A stretch of 62,505 nucleotides of DNA, taken from Alcanivorax sp. DG881 (GTDB lineage: Bacteria; Pseudomonadota; Gammaproteobacteria; Pseudomonadales; Alcanivoracaceae). Made by a program: the position numbers and the translations under genes. Location: NCBI RefSeq assembly GCF_000155615.1, contig NZ_DS989915.1, positions 3,528,145 through 3,590,649 of the forward strand, read 5' to 3'. Numbering within the stretch: the first letter of the stretch is position 1; each line of letters starts with the position of its first letter. The notes under the pieces were generated by a model. That model made no database searches, was not told the DNA's origin, and saw only the letters and a program-made list of their open reading frames with translations. Below, piece after piece: positions 16,147-24,940 of this stretch.

Positions 16147-18073
16147 CGGCGGGGGCGGCCGCTGCAGGTGCCGCCTCGGGGGGATGCGCAGGCTTGCTGG
16201 CTGGCACTGCAACTGGCCCCAGCGGCGTCGCTGTCGGGGCGTGGCTGACCTGCCACTGAAAGTCGCTGGCCCCACCTTCGCCTACCCAGGCCGGGAACCA
16301 CAGGGTGTTGTCCATGGTGGCATAGCGCAGGCGGCGGATATCGATGCCCTGATCGCTGGCCAGGGTGATCATTCGGGCCAATACCTGACCGTGATGAATC
16401 TGGTCCACCGCCGGGGTGGTGTCGACAATGGCCTGGTGGACGATTTGGTTGAAGGTGTCTCGGGGAATGCCGGAGAAATTCATCCGGTCCAGATCCGCAA
16501 TAAAGGCATCGGCCAGCTCATCCACGGTGCCGATGCGACCATCGGCTTTCAACTCAGCCAGCTTCTTGTTGACCACTTCATCGTATTTCTCGAATGCGCC
16601 GTCCTGTTCGGCTGCCGCCAGGGCCACAATGGCTTCGCCCAGGCTGTCCATGTTCTGGAAGTCGAGCTTGGGGATCGCGCCCATCAGGTCGATCACCGTA
16701 TCGGGAATGCCTTCGCTCTGGAAACCCAGCCGTGGGGTGGCGCCTGGATCGTGTTCGTACTTGGTGGTGCTGTTGGCATCATCCTCGTAGAACATGTTCA
16801 TGGTCACGCCATCCAGGAAGGCATCGAACAGGCCGTTGGGCACTACCGGCATGTGATTGCTGAAGAACATTTCCCAGCCCTGATTGGAATCCAGGTGTAG
16901 CCAGTCACCGGGCAGGCGGGTGGCATTCATGCGGGTTTCAAAGTCGCTCATGGTGCCGTCCACGATCCCGTATTGTTTGTCGTTGTAGACGGAATCAAAG
17001 GTCAGCCGGGCGCCATCCAGGTTCTGGAAATCAATGGCAAAGTGAATGCGCGGCTCACGCAGGAACATCAGGAAAAACTTCAATACCTTCATGCTGCCGA
17101 TGGCGAACCGGGAGGGAATGGTCACCGACTGTTCGTAGAAATCCACCTGGAATTTCTGGCTGAAAAAGGTGGGCAGGTAGGCATACCAGACCCGCGCCTT
17201 GACCAGCATGGAGGCGCGCACGGCGCCGTCACGCACGGCCAGGGGCGTGGCCTTGATGTTCTTGCGGGTATCCAGGTCAACGCGCAGGTTCTGGTTCAGG
17301 ATGCCGGTGCTGATATTCACATACACATTATCAAAGACATTTTCGTCCTTGTGGGGGCCCAGGCGCGGTGCCATGGACTGGATCTGGGTGAAATCCTTGG
17401 GCTCATACTCCATGCGCATCAGGGTGGTCTGGATCCAGCCTTCGTCCAGATTCACCTCCACATAATCCGCCCGTGAACGTTCGCTGTTATTGCGCACCAG
17501 ATACAGATAGCGGGGTTTGTTACGCGGCGAGTCGAGACGGATTTCTTCCAGCATCTGCCCTTCGGCCAGGGTGTGTTGCGCCGGATCGAAGCGGTCCCAG
17601 CCGCCATCGCGGAACATGAAAACCAGTTCATCGAAATCGTCAAAAATGCCGGGCTCGCCTTCCGCCTTGCTGTCGTTTTCACCCTCAATCCAGATCAGGC
17701 CGGTCTTGTCGAACTCGTCTATCTGGTAGGGCACCGGAATCAGCTTGCCGGCCCGCACGGCCATTAACGACAGTTCCTCGGTAGGGATGCCGTTGTGGCG
17801 GGGCAGGTCGTAGCCCTTGATTTCCATGGGGTACAGGTAGGTGAACTGGGTGGTATCCAGCGCTTTAAGGGTGTAATCCAGCTGTTCGGTGGAGATGCGA
17901 GTCAACCCGGTGGCCCAGCGGCCCATGGCACTGGGATCGGCCTTGTAGAACTCCACGAAATGTTTGAAATAGGCGTCGGGTACGCCGTCTGTCCAGATTT
18001 CCCTTGCCTTGAGGGGGCTGGTCACACTGAGCAGTAGCGCGATAACGCCAATCCATCCCTGTCTGCCGGTCAT
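16109..18073 (-). CDS. Large secreted protein of unknown function
   Basis: A 654-residue protein. The start at 18073 gives MTGRQGWIGVIALLLSVTSP then LKAREIW, a clean Sec signal peptide. A start 19 codons upstream would spoil it. The mature part is acidic and rich in Asp, Tyr and Trp, with beta-strand-like segments (FDDFDELVFMFRDGGWDRFD, GENDSKAEGEPGIFDDF) and a C-terminal Ala/Pro-rich tail (PPEAAPAAAAPAATP). I do not recognise a domain. It is probably periplasmic or outer-membrane associated. It converges with and overlaps trmH by 38 bases, and its 5' end is 50 bases from the divergent methyltransferase gene. Confidence 0.85.
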   Translation of the reverse strand: MTGRQGWIGVIALLLSVTSPLKAREIWTDGVPDAYFKHFVEFYKADPSAMGRWATGLTRISTEQLDYTLKALDTTQFTYLYPMEIKGYDLPRHNGIPTEELSLMAVRAGKLIPVPYQIDEFDKTGLIWIEGENDSKAEGEPGIFDDFDELVFMFRDGGWDRFDPAQHTLAEGQMLEEIRLDSPRNKPRYLYLVRNNSERSRADYVEVNLDEGWIQTTLMRMEYEPKDFTQIQSMAPRLGPHKDENVFDNVYVNISTGILNQNLRVDLDTRKNIKATPLAVRDGAVRASMLVKARVWYAYLPTFFSQKFQVDFYEQSVTIPSRFAIGSMKVLKFFLMFLREPRIHFAIDFQNLDGARLTFDSVYNDKQYGIVDGTMSDFETRMNATRLPGDWLHLDSNQGWEMFFSNHMPVVPNGLFDAFLDGVTMNMFYEDDANSTTKYEHDPGATPRLGFQSEGIPDTVIDLMGAIPKLDFQNMDSLGEAIVALAAAEQDGAFEKYDEVVNKKLAELKADGRIGTVDELADAFIADLDRMNFSGIPRDTFNQIVHQAIVDTTPAVDQIHHGQVLARMITLASDQGIDIRRLRYATMDNTLWFPAWVGEGGASDFQWQVSHAPTATPLGPVAVPASKPAHPPEAAPAAAAPAATPLSGSSATAP

Positions 18074-18123
18074 TTTGTTATTCTCTTCGACGATTTCGGA
18101 TAGGAAAATGAAGGCCCTAGAGT

Positions 18124-18795
18124 ATGACAACAGAACAGGAAAAAGTAGGCCTCAACGCCTTGCACGAGCGGCTCCATCGCGTATTGCCGGCGGTGTCCCT
18201 GTCTTGCCAGGCTTTGCCGCAAACCCCCGGCCTGCGCCTGTGGCTGCTGGACGAGTTGTTTCCGGAGCAGGCGTTGGACCCGGAAATTGTCAATGCGATC
18301 ATGGAAGAGCCGCCGTACTGGTCGTTCTGCTGGGCGTCCGGGCAGGTGCTGGCGCAGTATCTGCTGGACAATCCCGAGCAGGTAGCCGGGCGCTGTGTGG
18401 TGGATGTGGGACCGGGTTCCGGAGTGGTTGCCATTGCTGCGGCCCTGGCTGGGGCACGCAAGGTCATCGCCTGTGATCTGGACGAGGATGCGCTCACCGC
18501 CACGGCCGTGAACGCCCGGGAGAACGGCGTCGAGGTGGTACTGAGCAATGATCTGGACTCCGCCTTGGCAGAGGCGGACCTGGTGACGGCGGCAGATATT
18601 CTCTATGACCGCGATAACCTGCCGTTACTGGCCCGGTTCCAGGCCGCGGGTGCGGTGCTGTTGGCGGATTCCCGGGTACCGGACCTGAACCCTCCGGGCT
18701 ACCGACTGCTAGGGGAGTGGCAGTCCTGTACCTGGCCGGATCTGGGGGAATCGCGGGAGTATAACGGCGTTCGTCTGTTTGCTTCGGAACCGTAG
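18124..18795 (+). CDS. ETFB/METTL20-like protein lysine methyltransferase
   Basis: A 223-residue class I S-adenosylmethionine methyltransferase. Motif I is VVDVGPGSGVVAIAAALAGA (about 92-111), followed by the acidic VIACDLDEDAL. ADILYDRDN (about 157-165) resembles the D-x-F/L-Y-D motif of seven-beta-strand protein lysine methyltransferases such as METTL20, which modifies electron-transfer flavoprotein beta. A nicotinamide N-methyltransferase-like label is the other option. The target here is inferred only. It is divergent from the secreted unknown gene. Confidence 0.72.
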   Translation: MTTEQEKVGLNALHERLHRVLPAVSLSCQALPQTPGLRLWLLDELFPEQALDPEIVNAIMEEPPYWSFCWASGQVLAQYLLDNPEQVAGRCVVDVGPGSGVVAIAAALAGARKVIACDLDEDALTATAVNARENGVEVVLSNDLDSALAEADLVTAADILYDRDNLPLLARFQAAGAVLLADSRVPDLNPPGYRLLGEWQSCTWPDLGESREYNGVRLFASEP

Positions 18796-18947
18796 ACGCT
18801 TGCGCTGGTCAGAAAAAAGTGGGTGACGCCCAATCCCCGGTACCAGCGATTGGGGGCCGGGCATTTCTGGGTGGCATCCGGTACTGGACTTTTAGCCCAT
18901 CATCCCTTTTATCGATGATGTTTTCCTTGAAACAGGAGGAACAACCG

Positions 18948-20351
18948 TTGTTTGAAAAAACGTTGTCTACGCAAAAAAAACCAATCCTTCCCGTCGTCTG
19001 GGTGCTGACGCTGTTATGCGTTGCCTTTTCCCCGGTTCAGGCTGCCTTGCCTGCTGTCACGGCAGAAGGGGACGCGCTTCCCTCGCTGGCGCCCATGCTG
19101 GAAAAAACCTCGCCGGCGGTGGTGAATATTGCCATCGAAACCCGGGTACGGGCGGCGCGCAATCCGTTGATGAATGATCCTTTCTTTCGTCGCTTTTTCG
19201 ACATGCCGGAACGCCAGCGGCCCTCTGAGCGCCGCGCTGCCAGTGCCGGCTCCGGGGTAATTGTGGATGCTGCTGAAGGCTATGTGCTGACCAACGCCCA
19301 TGTGGTCAAGAACGCGGACAATATCGAAGTCACCCTTACCGATGGCCGTGAACTGTCAGCGGAACTGGTGGGTGTGGATGAGGAAGTGGATCTGGCGGTA
19401 CTGAAGCTGGAAGAGTCGGACCGACTTACCCAAATTGCCATTGCCGATTCCACCGGTCTGCGGGTTGGCGATTTTGTGGTCGCCATTGGTAACCCCTTCG
19501 GGCTCGGCCAGACGGTGACTAGCGGCATCGTTTCCGCGTTGGGTCGCACAGGCCTGGGCATTGAAGGCTATGAAAGCTTTATCCAGACCGATGCGTCCAT
19601 TAATCCGGGCAACTCCGGTGGGGCACTGGTCAACCTGCGTGGTGAGCTGGTCGGTATCAATACGGCGATTCTGGCGCCGGCCGGTGGCAATGTGGGCATC
19701 GGCTTTGCCATCCCCACCGAGATGGCCGAGAACGTGATGCAGCAGCTTATCGAACACGGTGAAGTGCGCCGTGGCATGCTCGGTGTCACCATTCAGGACC
19801 TGACGGCGGAGTTGGCGGAAGCCTTTGGTGTTGAGCGCCAGCGCGGCGTGGTGATCACTCAGGTGGTGGAAGACAGTGCGGCAGAGAAAGCGGGCCTGAA
19901 GAGCGGTGATGTAGTTACCGCCGTGGACGGTCGACCGGTAAACCGCGCGGCCGACCTGCGTAACAAGGTGGGCATGGCGCCGGTCGGTGAGAAGGTCGAG
20001 CTGAGCATCCTGCGTGATGGCAAGAAAAAAGACGTCACCGCCGTGATCAGTGAGTCATCACGGGAAACCGCTGGCGGTGAGGCTGTCTCCAAATTCCTGG
20101 AAGGCGCCAACCTGCGCGACCTGCGCAAGGGCGAGCTGCAACATGCCGACGCCGGCGTGCTGGTGGATGAAGTAGAGCGAGGCTCCCCGGCCTGGCGCGC
20201 CGGGCTGCGTAATGGTGACGTGATCATTAACGTGAACCGCCAGGACGTGGACACCATGGACGAGTTACGCAAGGCCGTGAACGATAAAGAAGCGGCTCTG
20301 TTGCTGCGGGTTAACCGCAACGGCGGTGTGTTCTTTGTGGTGGTACGTTGA
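18948..20351 (+). CDS. degQ: Periplasmic serine protease DegP/DegQ (Do family)
   Basis: A 467-residue protein. I place the start at TTG 18948 because AGGAGGA lies 7 bases upstream and the protein then opens with a signal peptide (basic start, VVWVLTLLCVAFSPVQA). The catalytic triad is H118 (LTNAHVV), D148 (EVDLAVL) and S223 (NPGNSGGAL). Two PDZ domains follow, about 240-340 and 365-465. The enzyme degrades or refolds misfolded envelope proteins. It is followed by a terminator and then the IS110 element. DegP and DegQ cannot be separated confidently by eye. Confidence 0.92.
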   Translation: MFEKTLSTQKKPILPVVWVLTLLCVAFSPVQAALPAVTAEGDALPSLAPMLEKTSPAVVNIAIETRVRAARNPLMNDPFFRRFFDMPERQRPSERRAASAGSGVIVDAAEGYVLTNAHVVKNADNIEVTLTDGRELSAELVGVDEEVDLAVLKLEESDRLTQIAIADSTGLRVGDFVVAIGNPFGLGQTVTSGIVSALGRTGLGIEGYESFIQTDASINPGNSGGALVNLRGELVGINTAILAPAGGNVGIGFAIPTEMAENVMQQLIEHGEVRRGMLGVTIQDLTAELAEAFGVERQRGVVITQVVEDSAAEKAGLKSGDVVTAVDGRPVNRAADLRNKVGMAPVGEKVELSILRDGKKKDVTAVISESSRETAGGEAVSKFLEGANLRDLRKGELQHADAGVLVDEVERGSPAWRAGLRNGDVIINVNRQDVDTMDELRKAVNDKEAALLLRVNRNGGVFFVVVR

Positions 20352-20375
20352 TCGACTAACCATATAAGCTGTATC

Positions 20376-20405
20376 AAAAAGCCGGCATTAATTGCCGGCT
20401 TTTTT
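20376..20405 (+). terminator. Rho-independent terminator after degQ
   Basis: AAAAAGCCGGCA and TGCCGGCTTTTTT enclose a short ATTAAT-type loop. It lies 25 bases after the stop and marks the left limit for the inserted IS element. Confidence 0.93.
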
Positions 20406-20459
20406 GTGGGCGTTCCAGTTTTCGTAGATACCGTCTCTCCCAATGAGCCACAACCCCTC

Positions 20460-21440
20460 TCAAGTGGGTTGTGGTTCATATTCTTTCTGGTGTGCCAGCA
20501 CGCCATAAGCAATGTGCACCAGTTTTCTCATCGCCGCGCCCAGTGCTGACATCTTTCGTTTGCCTGCAGCACACAGCCGTTGATATTGCCGCCGGATGCT
20601 GGGGTTATGCTGCATCGCCACAACGGCACCCATATACAATTTCTGCCGCAAGGCTGGACCTCCATTTTTCGAGAGTCGCGGTGCGTGCCTGACCGAACTG
20701 CCCGAGGTCCACTCCACCGGCACTAGACCCATGAAGGCTGCCACTTGTCGGCCGCTTTTGAAGCGCCTTGATCGCAGCGTCACCAGTAAATGCACCGACA
20801 GCACCTCGCCGATACCCGGAATGCTTTCCAGCAAGCGCCTGTCGCGCTTAAGGCCGTCATGGCGATCAATATGATCATCCACTTCCTTGATCAGCCTTTT
20901 GGCCTCCCGTCGCAGCAACGCCAGCACATGCGTAATCGAGTGCTCCGCTTGCGTGTCACGGTTGAACTGCGCCTTTTCTAACCGGTTCTGTTCGCGCTGA
21001 ATGTCCTTCTGCACAGTCTCCAGGCGTTTGGCTAGCTGCCTGAGGGTTCGCACTTCCTCTGGCTCAGGCTGCCAAGGTGTCAGCTCAGGGTTGGCCTGCG
21101 CAAAATAAGCGATCCGTTTGCTGTCTTTCTTGTCACTCTTGCCTTGATCGCCCAAGGAGCGGGCGTAATAACGCACGCGCGCAGGGTTCAGCACGTAGAC
21201 CGTCACGCCAGATTGGTGCAGCCAGTACGCCAGGGGTTCGTGATAGATGCCCGTCGCTTCCAGATACACTTGGAGGTCGCCTGCCTCCTCGTTGGTTTGT
21301 TTGAGCAACCAAGCCAGCAGCGCGGGATAGTGATCGTGGGCATTGGGAAATACCCGGGTTTTTACCTTGCCGGCCTGTGCATCACGCAACCAGCATAGAT
21401 CGAGCTTTTTCTTACTGACATCAATACCGATGGTAGCCAT
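20460..21440 (-). CDS. IS110-family DEDD transposase
   Basis: A 326-residue recombinase. The N-terminal RuvC-like domain carries D7 (ATIGIDVSKKKLD), E61 (VYLEATGIY), D103 and D106 (SDKKDSKRIAYFA), a coiled-coil segment follows (about 120-185), and the C-terminal Transposase_20 domain has IPGIGEVLSVHLLV and the Ser-rich TSGSSVRHAPRLSKNGG with the likely catalytic serine. The gene is intact, with no frameshift, so the element may be active. Members of this family work with a structured RNA made from the non-coding end of the element. Confidence 0.93.
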   Translation of the reverse strand: MATIGIDVSKKKLDLCWLRDAQAGKVKTRVFPNAHDHYPALLAWLLKQTNEEAGDLQVYLEATGIYHEPLAYWLHQSGVTVYVLNPARVRYYARSLGDQGKSDKKDSKRIAYFAQANPELTPWQPEPEEVRTLRQLAKRLETVQKDIQREQNRLEKAQFNRDTQAEHSITHVLALLRREAKRLIKEVDDHIDRHDGLKRDRRLLESIPGIGEVLSVHLLVTLRSRRFKSGRQVAAFMGLVPVEWTSGSSVRHAPRLSKNGGPALRQKLYMGAVVAMQHNPSIRRQYQRLCAAGKRKMSALGAAMRKLVHIAYGVLAHQKEYEPQPT

Positions 21441-21620
21441 CTCTCCACTTCTCCTTGTTCGTGCAGCCTCATCCGGTCAACGGCGGGCTCGGATACCGTT
21501 CAAGTTTTGAGAGAAATGCTGGCGGGACCTATCTACATCACAGGCTCAGGGCCTCAGGTCGACTACGGGTTGCCCGCCAGCAGTGGCGAAAGGGTAGCAA
21601 ATCCTTCCGCCGGAGAGACA
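21441..21620 (-). ncRNA. Candidate bridge RNA region of the IS110 element
   Basis: The 5' non-coding end of IS110-subgroup elements encodes a bridge RNA that pairs with target and donor DNA. On the minus strand, upstream of the transposase start, TGCTGGCGGG and CCCGCCAGCA (21573-21582 and 21518-21527) form a perfect 10-bp stem around a 45-base interior that could be a guide loop. The limits and fold are inference. Only the inverted repeat and the position are seen directly. Confidence 0.4.
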
Positions 21621-21630
21621 CAAGGTCGAC

Positions 21631-21717
21631 TTAAGCGTAGCCGTAAGCCGACAGGGTTGTTGCGTAGCCCGAAATAAAGCCGATTGTCGGATTACGGCTA
21701 CGCCTAATCCGACCTAC
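21631..21717. repeat. REP-like long palindrome beside the IS element
   Basis: TTAAGCGTAGCCGTAAGCCGA(CA) at 21631-21653 is inverted at 21685-21707 (TGTCGGATTACGGCTACGCC...), differing at two of 23 positions, with a 31-base spacer. The outer GACCTAC end matches the GTAGGTC start of the element at 2371. IS110-family elements often insert at REP sequences, so this may be the target. Confidence 0.6.
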
Positions 21718-21728
21718 TTTAAGACGCT

Positions 21729-22517
21729 TTACGTGTCATCTTTTTCAAAGCTTCCATGGCGGCCTGCGCCTTTTGCGAAGCGTTCTGCGCCGGCCAGGGC
21801 TTCTTCAAACACTACCGGGAACCCTCCGGCACCTTCGTCACGTAGGGCGGTTTCCTGGTCCTTATCCCATTGCTGGTAGGCGGATAGCCGGTCTGCACGC
21901 AGACAGCGTTGTGGAAAGGCGGCGATCTGGCGGGCCAGGGTGATGGCTTCGTCCAGGGCTTTGCCTTCCGGGGCTACCCGATTGGCGAGGCCAATCTGCA
22001 GAGCTTCTTCCGCGTTAACCGGACGGCCGGTGAGAATCATGTCCATGGCGCGGCTATGCCCGATCAGGCGGGGCAGGCGGACGGTGCCGCCATCAATCAG
22101 AGGCACTCCCCAGCGCCGGCAGAATACGCCGAAGGTGGCGGTGTCCTCCATCACGCGCAGATCGCAGAACAGGGCCAGTTCAAGTCCTCCTGCTACCGCG
22201 TAGCCGGATACGGCGGCGATTACCGGTTTGCTTAACAGCATGCGCGACGGCCCCATGGGGCCGGGGCCTGTTCCTGTGGCTTCCACCTCATTTCGCAGTG
22301 CCGGGTCGCCCATGGCCGACAGGTCGGCCCCGGCACAGAAATTACCGCCAGCGCCATGGAGAATGGCCACATGCAGAGTCGGGTCCTGCTCGAAGTGGTC
22401 GAAGGCCGCACGCAGCGCATCGGCGGTGGGCCGGTCGACGGCGTTGCGTTTTTCCGGGCGATTCAGGGTGATGATATAAAGGCCGTCGCGTTGTTCTGTT
22501 AAAACCGGGTCGCTCAC
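21729..22517 (-). CDS. Enoyl-CoA hydratase/isomerase (crotonase family)
   Basis: A 262-residue crotonase-fold protein. The GTG at 22517 is chosen since AAGG lies 7 bases before it and the protein then begins SDPVLTEQRDGLYIITLNRP. An open stretch of 53 codons upstream has no family similarity. The oxyanion-hole motif HGAGGNFCAGADLSAMGD and SGYAVAGGLELALFCDLRV are present. The catalytic Glu of hydratases is replaced in the WGVPLIDGGTVRLPRLIG region by a hydratase-like but not diagnostic segment, so the reaction is unclear. Confidence 0.88.
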   Translation of the reverse strand: MSDPVLTEQRDGLYIITLNRPEKRNAVDRPTADALRAAFDHFEQDPTLHVAILHGAGGNFCAGADLSAMGDPALRNEVEATGTGPGPMGPSRMLLSKPVIAAVSGYAVAGGLELALFCDLRVMEDTATFGVFCRRWGVPLIDGGTVRLPRLIGHSRAMDMILTGRPVNAEEALQIGLANRVAPEGKALDEAITLARQIAAFPQRCLRADRLSAYQQWDKDQETALRDEGAGGFPVVFEEALAGAERFAKGAGRHGSFEKDDT

Positions 22518-22641
22518 AAGGTCACCTTGGTTGTCTGCCACAGGGGAATCATTACAGTGGGGTTCTCTACAGGTGGGAACATCTAAGCATAAGACTTGCC
22601 GGTATGTCTGCCGGTAGCGGGCGAGTTTGTTGGAGACGGTG

Positions 22642-22962
22642 ATGGCGTATGTGCGTGAGTACGAAGATGAGAGCATTACCCGCGAGCAGCTGGATCAGAG
22701 TGACGGGTTGAGACTGCTTGAATTCGGCGCCAACTGGTGTGGTTACTGCATTGCGGCCCAGCCGGATATCGAAGCGGCGCTTGCGGAGCACCGCGAGCTT
22801 CCGCATATAAAAATAGCGGATGGGCCGGGAAGGCCCTTGGGGCGTAGTTTCCGGGTTAAGCTCTGGCCGACGTTGATTCTGATCAGGGACGGTGAAGAAA
22901 CCGGGCGTATTGTCCGGCCGGAGAGTGAGAAAGATCTGAAGGAGTTTCTTCGCAGCTGTTGA
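22642..22962 (+). CDS. Thioredoxin-like protein
   Basis: A 106-residue thioredoxin fold. The ATG at 22642 follows GGAG at 6 bases. The active site is NWCGYC (C33, C36), and the cis-Pro is in KLWPTLILI. WCGYC differs from WCGPC of classical thioredoxin and is nearer to glutaredoxin or DsbC-type sites, suggesting a higher redox potential. There is no signal peptide, so it is cytoplasmic. Its 5' end is 125 bases from the divergent crotonase gene. The electron donor and targets are unknown. Confidence 0.85.
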   Translation: MAYVREYEDESITREQLDQSDGLRLLEFGANWCGYCIAAQPDIEAALAEHRELPHIKIADGPGRPLGRSFRVKLWPTLILIRDGEETGRIVRPESEKDLKEFLRSC

Positions 22963-23001
22963 ACGCGAGCAAGATGGCGGGGCAGGGCCCCGCCGTGTGA
23001 C

Positions 23002-24765
23002 TTAGTGGCTAAGCGTGATGATGGCCGTGTTGGACCAGGCGCCCGCCTGATCCTTCACCCGATATGTAATCGAGTCAGTTTTATTGCCAAAGAAGAAGGG
23101 AAAATACCGTAGCTGGCCATCTCCAAGATTCTCTACGTAGCCCCGACTCGGGCCTTGTGTAATCTCAAGAGACGCTGGATCGATGTTGTTTTCCGCATCG
23201 GTATCGTTTTCCAGTGGGCTCAGGTACTGCCAGCCCCAATAGCCGATAGAGAGATTGTCGTTATTGGCCTGGGGGGCACTGTTTTGGTAGGAGACGGTGA
23301 TTGTGGTGGAGTCCTGGTCTTTAAACCCTTCGTCATCTGTCACGGTCAGCGTCGCCGTTATGATGATGTCATCGTCATTGGCACCAAGGTTGGGCGTTTC
23401 AAACTGTGCCACGGCCTGGTCTGCGCCGGTAATATCAATATCAGGTTGATCCAGTGTCCATTGATATTCTGCGATGTTGCTGTCGTCGGAGGAAAATTGC
23501 CCGTGCAGGGTGAACGTCTGGTTCTGGCCTGTTGAGAATCCAGGGCCAGCATTGGCTGTCGGGACGCTGGGGTGGCGAGCATTAAGCGCAATGGTTCCCA
23601 GGAGGGCAGGGTTCTGAGTGCCTCCACAGTGCTGGGAAAAACTGGCCATGAAGCTGTCGACCTGGTCTTCCTGTTGTTCAATGGAATGAACGGTAAAGCC
23701 ACCGGAAATCGTGTTGCACCCTCGGCCGTCGCCGGAAATGCTGAGTCCACCAAGGCCATCGCTCTGGAAGGGGAAGCGCTCGGCCTGATAGTTGCCAGGT
23801 TGTAACGCCGCGTTGTAGGGCGCGGCAAAATCGGCCCGCCAGTTATCGCCATCATCAATGTGTACGGACACTCCATTGTCGTAGTTAATGCTGGAGTTGA
23901 AGGTGCTGAAAGCATCATCGAAGTACAGCTGTTCGCCTTGCCCGATATAGTCACCTTCAGGGCTGTTAATCTGCATATAGGTTAATGGCGCACTTTTACT
24001 CACCAGTGGAAGCGTTAGTGTTTGGGAGTTGTTTTGCCCAAGGCTGTCAGTGACGGTGAGTTTTAGTGTGAGCTCTTCGCCATCCAGGGGCAGGGAAGGA
24101 ACGGTAAAAGATGGTGTTGCGCTGTTCGTGTTCGTCAACGTAATGGCCGGGCCATTCAATTGCTCCCACTGGTAGCCGGCAATAACACCGCTATCGGAAT
24201 AGGATTTTTCGGCAGACAGGGTTACATGGATGTCGTCAGTGAGCTGGCGCATGGGGCGCTCAATAACCGCAACGGGATGCGGTAAATTTTCTGGCAGGGT
24301 GGAGTTGATGCGGATGCTACCGTTCAGTGGGGCATCGTTATTGCCGCAGTACTGTACGAAGTCCAGTGCTATGACCGGATTCGCTGCTGCGAGATCCAGT
24401 TCATGAATGAAGAAGTCACCGTCAATGGTGTTGCAACCGCGGTGATCCATGGAGACGGAAAGGCCTGCTCGCAAGGCACCTTTAAAGGCATTTCGTTGTG
24501 CATTCAAATAGTGCTCTTCTTCCAGTACCTGGTTGTCCGGTGAAGAAAAAACCATGTCCAGGTCGGTGTTCGTATCTTCGTATCCCAGGGTCAGCTGGGA
24601 TTGTGTGTAATCCAGGCTGATGGTTCCGGTACTGTCAGAGAGAGTTTGCGTAATCCCGCCTCCAATATAATCCCCTGGTTCGCTGTTGAGGTGAATTGCA
24701 CTTCCTGCTGTGGCAACTGCGGGCGCCAGAATGCAAGGCAAAAGGCTCATTAACGTCAGTTTCAT
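23002..24765 (-). CDS. Secreted protein with two copies of an uncharacterised domain plus PKD/Ig-like domains
   Basis: A 587-residue protein. The start follows AAGGGGGAACG and gives a signal peptide (MKLTLMSLLPCILAPAVATA). Residues about 27-160 and 267-400 are two copies of one domain sharing GDYIGxG, GRGCNTI/RGCNTI, then QxCGG or QYCGN and a closing G-x-I-x-x-N. The two Cys per copy probably pair. Each copy is followed by a PKD/Ig-like domain (YQWEQLNGPAITLTN; YQWTLDQPDIDITG). The C-terminus (NDTDAENNIDPASLEITQGP) is a cadherin-like/Big domain. It is an extracellular or cell-surface protein of unknown ligand. Confidence 0.85.
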   Translation of the reverse strand: MKLTLMSLLPCILAPAVATAGSAIHLNSEPGDYIGGGITQTLSDSTGTISLDYTQSQLTLGYEDTNTDLDMVFSSPDNQVLEEEHYLNAQRNAFKGALRAGLSVSMDHRGCNTIDGDFFIHELDLAAANPVIALDFVQYCGNNDAPLNGSIRINSTLPENLPHPVAVIERPMRQLTDDIHVTLSAEKSYSDSGVIAGYQWEQLNGPAITLTNTNSATPSFTVPSLPLDGEELTLKLTVTDSLGQNNSQTLTLPLVSKSAPLTYMQINSPEGDYIGQGEQLYFDDAFSTFNSSINYDNGVSVHIDDGDNWRADFAAPYNAALQPGNYQAERFPFQSDGLGGLSISGDGRGCNTISGGFTVHSIEQQEDQVDSFMASFSQHCGGTQNPALLGTIALNARHPSVPTANAGPGFSTGQNQTFTLHGQFSSDDSNIAEYQWTLDQPDIDITGADQAVAQFETPNLGANDDDIIITATLTVTDDEGFKDQDSTTITVSYQNSAPQANNDNLSIGYWGWQYLSPLENDTDAENNIDPASLEITQGPSRGYVENLGDGQLRYFPFFFGNKTDSITYRVKDQAGAWSNTAIITLSH

Positions 24766-24940
24766 CGTTCCCCCTTGTGTGGTCTTGGTCTGGTTTGATA
24801 CCGGTGTCACAAGGAGTATAGGAATCGCCAGGGCCGGGAATGTGCGATATATCGGACAATGCTGTAGGCCATCACGTTAATGTCAGAGGGTGTGATCGTT
24901 GTGGCAGTTTAAAGAGGGCAGAAATTCAGAGCTGTTGGTG

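Larger units (their letters stand above)
20430..21625 (-). mobile_element. IS110-family insertion sequence (ends approximate)
   Basis: The element contains one DEDD transposase gene and about 180 bases of non-coding DNA upstream of it. IS110 elements lack terminal inverted repeats and target duplications, so exact ends cannot be read from one copy. The limits given lie between the degQ terminator on the left and the REP-like palindrome at 21631 on the right. The long 5' and short 3' non-coding ends fit the IS110 subgroup rather than IS1111. A hairpin CCACAACCC...GGGTTGTGG (20448-20474) spans the transposase stop. Confidence 0.7.

Noticed and set aside
18819-18947. Longer degQ start at the upstream ATG
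   Set aside because: It would precede the signal peptide with 43 unrelated residues. The TTG has a strong Shine-Dalgarno site.
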